From Pseudomonadota bacterium (GTDB lineage: Bacteria > Pseudomonadota > Alphaproteobacteria > Acetobacterales > Acetobacteraceae): DNA of 12,904 nt. The translations under genes and the position numbers were made by a program. The notes beneath the pieces were generated by a model. It was not told the origin of the DNA. It saw nothing but the letters and a program-made list of their open reading frames with translations, and did not search any database. Where the stretch lies: NCBI GenBank assembly GCA_021798375.1, contig JAJZHU010000034.1, positions 1 to 12,904 on the forward strand, in the 5' to 3' direction. How positions within the stretch are numbered: the stretch's first letter is position 1; every line of letters starts with the position of its first letter. Shown here piece after piece: positions 1-5,552 of the stretch.

Positions 1-525
1 AAGACGCCGACCGCGGTCGTCACCGCGCGGGATCAGATGGAATATTGGTCCAACGAACATAAGTCGGTGGCGCGTGGCGATGCGTTGCTGGTAACCAACG
101 ACGGGCGTTCGGTGCGGGCGGATATTCTGGTGGCTTATTCCGATGCCACACCCACTGCCGCCAAACCGGCGGCAAAGCCTGGCGGATCGGGGGTCGATAC
201 CGGTCAGTTGCGGCGCGTCGATGCGTTTGGCCACGTCGTGGTCCGCACCCAGGCCGATATCGTGCGTGGCGACAACGGGGTTTATCTGCCGCAAACGGGG
301 ATCGCCCGCGTGGTGGGGAATGTAACGATCACCCATGGCCTGAGCGAAATTCATGGCCAGGACGCGATTATCGATCTCAAGACCGGCATTGCTCATCTGA
401 CTCCCGGCAAAGGCGGACCGGTTCAGGGTTTGCTGGTGCCAAACGACCACAGCGTCGATCACAACCCGTCTGCCGGATCGGGCAAAACAACGCACGGCAA
501 TGCCGGCCAAGGATCCCATCAATGA
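1..525 (+). CDS. lptA: LPS transport periplasmic protein LptA, C-terminal part (5' end outside window)
   Basis: LptA is the periplasmic bridge protein that carries lipopolysaccharide from the inner-membrane LptBFGC complex to LptD in the outer membrane. The reading frame is open from the first base, so the N-terminus and signal peptide lie upstream; 174 residues are visible. The visible start, TARDQMEYW..., and the later VVGNVTITHGLSEIHGQDAIIDLKTG are typical of the beta-strand repeats of the OstA/LptA fold. Between them is an Ala/Pro/Lys-rich stretch (about residues 54-64) that looks like a low-complexity insertion. The C-terminus is Gly/Ser/His-rich and probably disordered. The stop codon overlaps the lptB start (ATGA), which implies translational coupling. 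The family call rests on the repeat pattern plus the lptB neighbour; the missing N-terminus limits certainty only slightly. Confidence 0.88.
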   Translation, partial: KTPTAVVTARDQMEYWSNEHKSVARGDALLVTNDGRSVRADILVAYSDATPTAAKPAAKPGGSGVDTGQLRRVDAFGHVVVRTQADIVRGDNGVYLPQTGIARVVGNVTITHGLSEIHGQDAIIDLKTGIAHLTPGKGGPVQGLLVPNDHSVDHNPSAGSGKTTHGNAGQGSHQ

Positions 526-1304
526 GTTCGGCTGCTTTGTCGTCGGGGCCAGTTTTGCCGTCGGAGCCTGTGGCGCCGTTGAACCAGGGTTTGGTGGTCG
601 ACGCGATCGGCAAGATTTATCAAAAGCGCGCCGTGGTCAAAGACGTGTCGCTGCATGTGCAGCGCGGCGAGGCGGTGGGTTTGCTCGGCCCCAATGGCGC
701 GGGCAAGACCACCAGTTTTTACATGATCGTGGGACTGGTGAAGCCCGACAGCGGCCATATTACGCTGGATGGCGCCGACATCACGGCTTTGCCGATGTAC
801 CGGCGCGCGCGCCTGGGCATCGGTTATTTGCCGCAGGAAGCCAGCGTGTTTCGCGGCCTCTCGGTGGAACAAAATATCATGGCCGCGCTTGAAGTGGTGG
901 AGCCGGACCCGGAATTGCGCGAACGCATGTTGGAAGGGTTGCTGGCGGAATTCAGCATCTCGCACCTGCGCCGCACCGCGGCCCTGGCGCTTTCCGGCGG
1001 GGAACGCCGGCGGGTGGAAATTGCTCGCGCGCTTGCCACCCAGCCGAACTATATTTTGCTCGACGAGCCTTTGGCGGGGATCGATCCGATCGCGGTGAAC
1101 GAAATCCGCAATCTGGTGTCGCATCTCAAGGATCGCGGCCTGGGCGTGCTGATCACCGATCATAACGTGCGCGAGACGCTGGAAATCATCGATCGCGCCT
1201 ATATTTTGAACGATGGAATGGTGCTGATGCACGGCTCTCCAGATGAGGTGGTGGCCCACGAGGATGTGCGGCGGGTGTATTTGGGTGAGAATTTCAGCTT
1301 GTAA
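522..1304 (+). CDS. lptB: LPS export ABC transporter ATP-binding protein LptB
   Basis: This is the cytoplasmic ATPase that powers LPS extraction from the inner membrane with LptF and LptG. The 260-residue protein shows every ABC element in order: Walker A GPNGAGKTT (residues 56-64), Q-loop LPQE with Q105, signature LSGGE (157-161), Walker B ILLDE (178-182) with catalytic E182, and switch histidine H214 in ITDHN. The YLPQEASVFRGLSVEQNIM segment is characteristic of LptB rather than of amino-acid transporters. It has about 20 more N-terminal residues than the E. coli protein (241 residues). The start is the ATG inside the lptA stop (ATGA), with AAGGA about 9 bases upstream. In many alphaproteobacteria rpoN, hpf and ptsN follow; here a palindromic repeat begins 10 bases after the stop. 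Confidence 0.96.
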   Translation: MSSAALSSGPVLPSEPVAPLNQGLVVDAIGKIYQKRAVVKDVSLHVQRGEAVGLLGPNGAGKTTSFYMIVGLVKPDSGHITLDGADITALPMYRRARLGIGYLPQEASVFRGLSVEQNIMAALEVVEPDPELRERMLEGLLAEFSISHLRRTAALALSGGERRRVEIARALATQPNYILLDEPLAGIDPIAVNEIRNLVSHLKDRGLGVLITDHNVRETLEIIDRAYILNDGMVLMHGSPDEVVAHEDVRRVYLGENFSL

Positions 1305-1313
1305 ATTGGCGCC

Positions 1314-1363
1314 AGAGCACGTTCGGATCACGTTGAACGATATACGTGCGACGAACGTGCTCT
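1314..1363. repeat. 50-bp palindromic repeat, copy 1
   Basis: Perfect 12-bp terminal arms (AGAGCACGTTCG at 1314-1325 and CGAACGTGCTCT at 1352-1363) enclose an inner CACGT/ACGTG stem (1329-1333 with 1344-1348) and a 10-base loop. The reverse complement of 2686-2735 matches it at 47 of 50 positions, so the window carries two inverted copies. Immediately to the right, 1364-1418 looks like a decayed version of the second palindrome found beside the other copy: 14 of 15 bases match between 1384-1398 and the reverse complement of 2639-2653. It resembles the small dispersed palindromes common between genes in alphaproteobacteria. It may also fold in RNA and act as the 3' end of the lpt transcript. 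Confidence 0.85.
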
Positions 1364-1973
1364 AGAGCGTGAGAGGCGCTTTTCGTGTTCTTCAACCTCG
1401 AGTGATTGCGCCGGAGGGCAGAACGGGCCGTCGCTATTGGTCTGTCTGTCCCAAAATAATTATGGGGCGACAGCGGATCGTCTTGCCCCAAAAGCGGCTG
1501 CCGGGTGTCTGGCGACCAAAGCCTGATGATTTTGGGTTTGCTCGAATTTCTTGCGTCATCGGGCTCTGGTTCTTTGTTTTACCGAGCAATTTTATGCCGT
1601 TAAGCGGCAGCAAGCAATGACATATTGCTCTGGAGTTCTCGCGCTTGGCACAAGAAAGAACGTATCCCAAGCGGTGGGGTGATGCGTCGTCTGGCCGAAT
1701 GACGAGACCGCCTCGATCTTTTTGATTACTCTTCCATTACACTCTCCCCCTCGCTGCGGATGTATTTAGGGCCGGACCGCCTGCCGGCGTTGTCTTGCGG
1801 TGTTGGCATGGTGGCCGGTTCGATCTTCCCGGCCGTAAGGCATGTTCGTTTTGAACAAGCTGTGGGCCGGAGGATGGAAGGCGTGGTTTGCCTATGATGG
1901 TCGTGGCGGAGCAAGCGGGCCTGAGCGGCGGATCGATGTTTATTTTTTTAATTTATTCTTAGGGAACTTCATT
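1364..1973. other. Long intergenic region without a convincing gene
   Basis: About 600 bases separate the first repeat from the start of the unrecognised gene. Open frames here are short (at most 83 codons), have no credible ribosome-binding site and carry no motif I know. The left end (to about 1418) is a degenerate palindromic repeat. GC-rich short hairpins are visible: TGGGGC/GCCCCA with GAC/GTC (1463-1490), TGCCG/CGGCA (1595-1609), GCCGG/CCGGC (1771-1788) and GGCCGG/CCGGCC (1813-1834). The last 30 bases are strikingly T/A-rich, as in a promoter or leader for the gene at 1974, although I cannot place a confident -35/-10 pair. The region could be a long leader, a decayed insertion or an sRNA locus. 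Confidence 0.6.
1450..1536. other. Possible structured RNA element
   Basis: CCCAAAAT (1450-1457) pairs perfectly with ATTTTGGG (1529-1536). They enclose a strong hairpin in which TGGGGC-GAC (1463-1471) pairs with GTC-TT-GCCCCA (1480-1490), plus a weaker GCC/GGC helix further right. In addition TTGGTC (1438-1443) can pair with GACCAA (1514-1519) in a way that crosses the outer stem, giving either an alternative fold or a pseudoknot. The pairing is visible by eye, but neither energy nor conservation could be tested. The element lies in gene-free sequence upstream of an unrecognised gene. Chance pairing is a real possibility. Confidence 0.22.
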
Positions 1974-2624
1974 ATGCGTTCTTTCCCCACCCACCGATCC
2001 ATTTCGCTCGACACCCAAGTGCGTGAGCGTCTGCGCCGTTGGCCGCAATGCCCGCCCGGGCGCGATCAGGATGCGCTGGCCGGCAACGAAGTATGGCTGC
2101 GTGGCCGTCCCGCCGAAGAAAATATATGCCAGCCGTTTCTGAAACTGCCCGGATCCGACCGGTTGCGCACTTTGCCCGATGGGTTGTGGCTGAATTTCGG
2201 CGGCACGCCCGAAGAAGCGTATGTGGATATTTTTGCCATCGAGGCTTGCAGTTCGTTGCCGAATTTTCTTGACAAGCGCTCGCGCTTTGCGCCCAGCACC
2301 CATTCGCTGATGGCGGTCTGTCCGCAAGCCTGGCTGAAGGCGCCGCTGATCGAGGGCGATCCGACGCCGCGGTGGAAGCTGACCGGCGTGCTGCGGGCCG
2401 AACCGGTGCATCCGCTGATCTTGCCGGTGCGCGACTTGCGGGTGATGTATGGGCTGACCCAACGGCATTATCGTGGGTTGGTTGAATGCCATATTCCGCA
2501 TCCGCACGAATATTTCGTGCCGATGGACACGTTGATCGCGGAAAACGGGGATAAAAACCCCGAATTGCAACGCCTGGTGGCGCACGCCTCGACGCGCGCC
2601 AATTTCTGGCTGGCAGGAGTTTAG
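1974..2624 (+). CDS. Unrecognised protein, 216 residues
   Basis: I do not recognise this protein. I chose the ATG at 1974 because AGGGA lies 8 bases upstream; the frame is open further 5' (to 1842), but that part reads like non-coding sequence and has no ribosome-binding site. The product is soluble, without signal peptide or membrane segment. It is rich in Trp, Pro, Arg and Leu, with two conserved-looking cores: LWLNFGGTPEEAYVDIFAIE (71-90) followed by FLDKRSRF (98-105), and VECHIPHPHEYFVPMDTLI (170-188). The spaced acids D85, E90 and D100 with K101/R102 could suggest a catalytic site, but that is speculation. Codon use resembles its neighbours, so it appears to be a real gene and not recent foreign DNA. 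The TAG stop is the first part of a palindromic repeat, and the gene sits alone between two inverted repeats. Confidence 0.75.
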   Translation: MRSFPTHRSISLDTQVRERLRRWPQCPPGRDQDALAGNEVWLRGRPAEENICQPFLKLPGSDRLRTLPDGLWLNFGGTPEEAYVDIFAIEACSSLPNFLDKRSRFAPSTHSLMAVCPQAWLKAPLIEGDPTPRWKLTGVLRAEPVHPLILPVRDLRVMYGLTQRHYRGLVECHIPHPHEYFVPMDTLIAENGDKNPELQRLVAHASTRANFWLAGV

Positions 2625-2685
2625 AGCATGATCGCCGCAGGTTGAATAACACGTAGGCGTGAATCATGCGTAAAAACAAAACGCT
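2623..2685. repeat. Second palindromic unit, companion of the 50-bp repeat
   Basis: GCATGAT near the left end (from 2626) pairs with ATCATGC (2663-2669), with CGCC/GGCG inside. It begins within the stop codon of the preceding gene and runs directly into the 50-bp palindrome at 2686. A degenerate version follows copy 1 at 1364-1418, so the two palindromes appear to travel as a pair. The AGAGCATGATC start is reminiscent of dispersed palindromes familiar from Rhizobiales and other alphaproteobacterial genomes. Confidence 0.65.
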
Positions 2686-2735
2686 AGAGCACGTTCGTCG
2701 CACGTATATGGTTCAACTTGATCCGAACGTGTTCT
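2686..2735. repeat. 50-bp palindromic repeat, copy 2 (inverted relative to copy 1)
   Basis: The arms AGAGCACGTTCG (2686-2697) and CGAACGTGTTCT (2724-2735) pair fully if one G-U is allowed. The unit is the reverse complement of 1314-1363 with three substitutions. Its position just after the stop of the unrecognised gene, with copy 1 just after lptB, fits insertion at the 3' ends of transcription units. Whether the pair mobilised the DNA between them cannot be told from this window. Confidence 0.85.
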
Positions 2736-2770
2736 AGAAATTTGCACGGGTCAAGATCGCGAATATAGGA

Positions 2771-2826
2771 CTTCTTACGTTGGAGCGGGACCAAACCGCC
2801 GCTTCATCCCGCTCCAGTGTGAGAAG
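2771..2826. terminator. Long hairpin between convergent genes, possible bidirectional terminator
   Basis: A 20-bp stem (2771-2790 with 2807-2826; 17 Watson-Crick and 3 G-U pairs, including the perfect TGGAGCGGGA/TCCCGCTCCA core) closes a 16-base loop. It lies between the stop of the rightward gene (2624) and the stop of the leftward frnE-like gene (2856), where a shared terminator would be expected. There is no T-run on either side, so it is not a classical intrinsic terminator; it may be a Rho-assisted stop, an mRNA 3' protector or another dispersed palindrome. Confidence 0.5.
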
Positions 2827-2855
2827 CCGCCACATCTCGGGTCAGATTGGCGCGG

Positions 2856-3524
2856 TTATGATTTGTTGTTGTCCGCCAGCGCCATGTCGATCAGGCGTTC
2901 GAATACTTCCACCTCTTGCGCTCCGGCGATGGCGTGGCGTTTGCCGAGGATGAAACAAGGCACCCCATTCACTCCCATGCGATGGGCGCGCAGATTTTCG
3001 GCGTGAATCTTCTCGGCGCCGTCGTGATTTGACAGCAAGGTTTGCAGGGCCGCGGGAGGCAGGCCCACTTTGCCGCCGAGATGCTGCAGGCAGACGGGAT
3101 CGCCGATATTGGCGCCTTCGCAGAAATGGGCGGCGAACAGGGTTTCGACCATGGCCCGTCCCATCCCAAGATGGGAGGCCAGCGCCACCACACGATGCGC
3201 GTCGATGCTGGAGGGCGTGCGGGTGATCAGATCAAAGCGAAAATCGATCCCCTCGGCTTTGCCCAATGTTTCGATGGTGTGCTGCAGACGCTCGGCGCGT
3301 TCGTGGCTGCCGAATTTGCGGACCAGATAATCGGCGCGGGGCACACCCTGATGCGACATTTCGGGGTTGAGCAGGAACGGACTCCATTCCAGATCGAACG
3401 CAATCGCCGGGTGACGGTTTAGCGCGCGCAGCAGGCGCGTGGTGCCCAAATAGCACCAGGGACAGACGAGATCGAGAATGACATCGACCGACAACCGGGC
3501 GCGGGAGGGGGAGAGCATGTTCAT
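2856..3524 (-). CDS. FrnE/DsbA-family thiol oxidoreductase (2-hydroxychromene-2-carboxylate isomerase-like)
   Basis: This 222-residue protein belongs to the DsbA-like group that includes FrnE and HCCA isomerases. The thioredoxin start VDVILDLVCPWCYLG carries a CPWC redox pair (C21, C24). An inserted helical domain contains the family motif TPSSIDAHRV (103-112), and the cis-proline loop GVPCF (P189) closes the fold. No signal peptide is present, so it should work in the cytoplasm, probably as a disulfide oxidoreductase or chaperone-like enzyme; the CPWC pair argues against a pure isomerase. Two starts are possible (3524 and 3518); neither has a strong ribosome-binding site. It lies 73 bases after the aldolase on the same strand, across an AT-rich gap that may hold its own promoter. 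The exact substrate is unknown. Confidence 0.85.
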   Translation of the reverse strand: MNMLSPSRARLSVDVILDLVCPWCYLGTTRLLRALNRHPAIAFDLEWSPFLLNPEMSHQGVPRADYLVRKFGSHERAERLQHTIETLGKAEGIDFRFDLITRTPSSIDAHRVVALASHLGMGRAMVETLFAAHFCEGANIGDPVCLQHLGGKVGLPPAALQTLLSNHDGAEKIHAENLRAHRMGVNGVPCFILGKRHAIAGAQEVEVFERLIDMALADNNKS

Positions 3525-3597
3525 GGACGATATTATTCAAAAAGGGGCGGCGGAAGAAAGTAAGAACCTTCATTTTTGAAAAAAAGAAGCAAAACTA

Positions 3598-4287
3598 TTA
3601 TTCGTCCGCCATTCCCGGACGGTGGCCGTAGCCATCAAGTTTGGCGGCGGTGTCGGCCATTTCATCGTCGCTGAGCAAGACGGGGCCGCCGATCAGCAGG
3701 GAGTGGTAATATTGATTGGCGACGGTTTCCAATTCCACCGCACGCCACAGCGCGTGTTTGAGCGATTCGCCCCATACCACCATGCCGTGATTGGCGAGCA
3801 GGCACGCGCTGCGGCCGGTCATCGCCTCGACCGCCCGATCGGCGAATTCCTGGGTGCCGAATGTGGCGTAGGCGGCACAGCGAATGGGCGCGCCGCCGAA
3901 AATCCCCAGCATGTAATGGCACGCCGGGATCTCGCGGCGGGCGATCGCCAGCACGGTGGAGAATGTCGCATGGGTGTGAATCACCGCCTGCGCCCGCGGA
4001 AAGGCTTGATAAATCGCCTGATGCAGCCGCCATTCGCTGGAGGGAGCAAGCGGGCCGTGCCAATCCGGCTCGCCGGCGATGACGCCGCCGGGGAAATCCG
4101 GGGTGGGAAACTCCAGTCTGGGCAGATCATCGGGGCGTAATTCGCCGTAGACCACCGAGGTGGGGGTGATCAACATGCGGTTGTGCGTCCGCGCGCTGAC
4201 ATTGCCCGAGGTGCCTTGGTTGATGCCAAGCTCGTTCATCTTCAGCGCCGTGGCGATCACTTCGGCGCGAAGTTTTCCCTCGGTCAT
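3598..4287 (-). CDS. Class II aldolase/adducin-family protein (FucA-like)
   Basis: This 229-residue zinc-dependent aldolase domain resembles L-fuculose-1-phosphate aldolase and spans the usual family length. The phosphate-loop segment NQGTSGN (23-29) is present, followed by the acid-base glutamate in SSEWRLH (E85), the zinc ligands of HTH (H104, H106) and the third ligand in NHG (H167). All metal and catalytic residues appear intact, so an active aldolase or epimerase is expected; the substrate cannot be read from sequence. The ATG at 4287 begins 5 bases after the pyrE stop and has no strong ribosome-binding site, suggesting coupling to pyrE translation. Pairing with a pyrimidine gene gives no obvious functional hint. 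It could act on a sugar phosphate from nucleoside or deoxy-sugar salvage, but that is a guess. Confidence 0.88.
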   Translation of the reverse strand: MTEGKLRAEVIATALKMNELGINQGTSGNVSARTHNRMLITPTSVVYGELRPDDLPRLEFPTPDFPGGVIAGEPDWHGPLAPSSEWRLHQAIYQAFPRAQAVIHTHATFSTVLAIARREIPACHYMLGIFGGAPIRCAAYATFGTQEFADRAVEAMTGRSACLLANHGMVVWGESLKHALWRAVELETVANQYYHSLLIGGPVLLSDDEMADTAAKLDGYGHRPGMADE

Positions 4288-4292
4288 GATGT

Positions 4293-5015
4293 TCAGCCGC
4301 CCGAACGTGTGCGGGCCGCTTCCTCCAGGCTGGCGACCCCGCCGCGCGCCGCCGACCAAGCGACCGGATCGGCGAGGAAACGCCGCGCTTCGGCCAGGGC
4401 GGCGGGAGAAAAATCGTCGCGTTCGGCGCTTGCCTCCAGCACATCCCACCAGGTGCATAAATGATGCAACCGGACGTTCATCGCCGCCAGCGATTCAAAG
4501 CTGCCGGGGAAAACGCCGTAGTAAAACACCACGAAAGTGTGTTCGCATACGGCCCCCGCATCGCGCAATGCGTTGGCGAAACGGATCTTGCTTTGACCAT
4601 CGGTGGTCAGGTCTTCGACCAGCAAGGTGTTCAGCCCCTCGGGCACGCCGCCCTCGATCTGTGCATTGCGGCCAAAGCCTTTGGGCTTTTTGCGCACGTA
4701 AGACATTGGCGTGCCCATGCGGTCGGCGATCCAGGCGGCATAGGGGATGCCCGCCGTTTCGCCGCCGGCCACGGCCTGGATGGTTTCAAAGCCGATGTGG
4801 CGGCCCAATTTTTCCACCGCGAGATCGCAAATTTTGGCGCGGGCACGCGGGTAATAGATGATTTTGCGGCAATCCACATAGACCGGCGATTTCCAGCCCG
4901 AGGTGAGGGTATAGGGTTCGTCGGCGCGGATATTCACCGCCTTGATGTCCAACAGGATCCGGGCCGTGGTGAGCGCCGCGTCGCGGTCCCACTCGGTGGC
5001 GTGCATGGCGGTCAT
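4293..5015 (-). CDS. pyrE: Orotate phosphoribosyltransferase
   Basis: PyrE joins orotate to PRPP to form OMP, the penultimate step of UMP synthesis. The 240-residue protein shows the alphaproteobacterial form: YTLTSGWKSPVYVDCRKI near the N-terminus, VAGGETAGIPYAAWIADRMG (82-101), the mobile catalytic loop YVRKKPKGFGRNAQIEG (107-122), and the PRPP-binding motif LLVEDLTTDGQSK (131-143). A C-terminal LHHLCTWWDVL segment is also characteristic of this subgroup, which is longer than E. coli PyrE (213 residues). The ATG at 5015 is preceded by a good GGGAG ribosome-binding site; the frame extends upstream to 5213, but that part overlaps the divergent promoter region and looks non-coding. It heads a leftward unit with the aldolase. 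Repeated motifs just upstream may be operators. Confidence 0.94.
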   Translation of the reverse strand: MTAMHATEWDRDAALTTARILLDIKAVNIRADEPYTLTSGWKSPVYVDCRKIIYYPRARAKICDLAVEKLGRHIGFETIQAVAGGETAGIPYAAWIADRMGTPMSYVRKKPKGFGRNAQIEGGVPEGLNTLLVEDLTTDGQSKIRFANALRDAGAVCEHTFVVFYYGVFPGSFESLAAMNVRLHHLCTWWDVLEASAERDDFSPAALAEARRFLADPVAWSAARGGVASLEEAARTRSGG

Positions 5016-5046
5016 CGATTGCTCTCCCTGTGGCCTGATCGCGGAG

Positions 5047-5082
5047 TTGGTAACGAACCCAGGCTTGGTAACGAACCGGGGC
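5047..5082. promoter_or_regulatory. Tandem 18-bp repeat upstream of pyrE, candidate operator
   Basis: Two adjacent copies (5047-5064 and 5065-5082) share 16 of 18 bases, including a common TTGGTAACGAACC core; the differences fall at positions 14 and 15. Each contains a short dyad GGT-N5-ACC. They lie 32-67 bases upstream of the pyrE start, inside the 5' leader or promoter. The arrangement is what one expects of paired binding sites for a regulator, but no known operator matches, and a simple local duplication is the alternative. Confidence 0.4.
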
Positions 5083-5097
5083 GGCGACGTCCATGGG

Positions 5098-5112
5098 GAA
5101 TTGTGACAATTC
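5098..5112. promoter_or_regulatory. 15-bp perfect palindrome in the divergent region, candidate operator
   Basis: GAATTGT-G-ACAATTC is perfectly symmetric about a central base. It sits between the divergent pyrE and small-gene starts, 83 bases from the former and 88 from the latter. Its size and symmetry fit a dimeric repressor or activator site. No specific regulator can be named. Confidence 0.4.
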
Positions 5113-5124
5113 TTGGTTCCGCGC

Positions 5125-5153
5125 TTGCGGCGGGCGATGGCGGACATTACAGT
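5125..5153 (+). promoter_or_regulatory. Candidate promoter for the 92-codon gene
   Basis: TTGCGG (5125-5130) and TACAGT (5148-5153) are spaced 17 bases apart, matching the sigma-70 consensus at 3 of 6 and 4 of 6 positions. Transcription would begin about 40 bases before the ATG at 5201. The match is modest and rests on spacing and position; I would treat it as a guess. Confidence 0.25.
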
Positions 5154-5162
5154 GGTCACCAA

Positions 5163-5179
5163 TTGCGAGCTATTCGCAA
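5163..5179. promoter_or_regulatory. Inverted repeat TTGCGA-N5-TCGCAA, candidate operator
   Basis: Perfect 6-bp arms (5163-5168 and 5174-5179) flank a 5-base spacer, 21 bases before the start of the 92-codon gene. If the candidate promoter at 5125-5153 is real, this dyad would lie at the start of the transcript, a typical repressor position. It may equally be an mRNA hairpin near the ribosome-binding site. Confidence 0.35.
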
Positions 5180-5200
5180 CTGCGGCGCGGAGCGATCGAG

Positions 5201-5479
5201 ATGGACCAGCCAAAGACTATTCAACCCGAGATCATCGCAACGGCGCTGCCCGGGTCGCCAATCGGGCGGCGCTGCGAGCGGGCCGTGGTCACCGCCTATC
5301 GCGAGTTGCGCGATCGTGGCACGCACGACCCGGAGGCCTTTCGCGCCTGCACCACTTTGTACCGTATTCATCATCCCGAGGCTTCGATATCCGAAGCGCG
5401 GGCGTTGGTGGCGGAATGGATCGAGCATCACATCGTGCGCGCCGGCGCCGGGCGGACGCACGGCTGCGAGTGCGATTGA
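5201..5479 (+). CDS. Unrecognised small protein, 92 residues
   Basis: I do not recognise this gene. The ATG at 5201 has GGAG 8 bases upstream, which decides the start over more distal ones at 5093 and beyond. The product is small, soluble and probably helical: a central amphipathic helix around CERAVVTAYRELRDRG (25-40) and a second around SISEARALVAEWIEHHI (62-78). It has four cysteines (C25, C50, C89, C91) and several histidines (H57, H58, H76, H77, H87). The C-terminal HGCEC cluster could bind a metal, but this is inference. It diverges from pyrE and reads toward glmM, 73 bases downstream, so it may lead that operon. Good ribosome-binding site, codon use like the neighbours and clean end support a real gene. 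Confidence 0.7.
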   Translation: MDQPKTIQPEIIATALPGSPIGRRCERAVVTAYRELRDRGTHDPEAFRACTTLYRIHHPEASISEARALVAEWIEHHIVRAGAGRTHGCECD

Positions 5480-5552
5480 CCACGCGCGCTCTTCCTTTTC
5501 GCCGTTTGAAGGATTAGATGCTGGATTCGATCTTTGGAACCAGAGGCATCAT

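Noticed and set aside
1369..1620. 83-codon open frame and its minus-strand counterpart in the long intergenic region
   Set aside because: They start inside a decayed palindromic repeat, show no codon bias like the neighbours and no known motif. I looked for an rpoN remnant and saw none.
1842..1973. Upstream extension of the unrecognised gene
   Set aside because: No ribosome-binding site at 1842, and the 44 extra residues read like translated non-coding sequence. The ATG at 1974 with AGGGA is better.
1314..2735. Classical insertion sequence with terminal inverted repeats
   Set aside because: No transposase-like protein is present; the unrecognised gene shows no DDE or HUH motif, and the ends are internal palindromes and not simple terminal repeats.
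4461..5552. Large N-terminal extension in frame with glmM (total open frame of 818 codons)
   Set aside because: It is antisense to pyrE and out of frame with the small gene at 5201. GlmM begins with its canonical RRLFGTDGIRG start at 5553, preceded by a ribosome-binding site.
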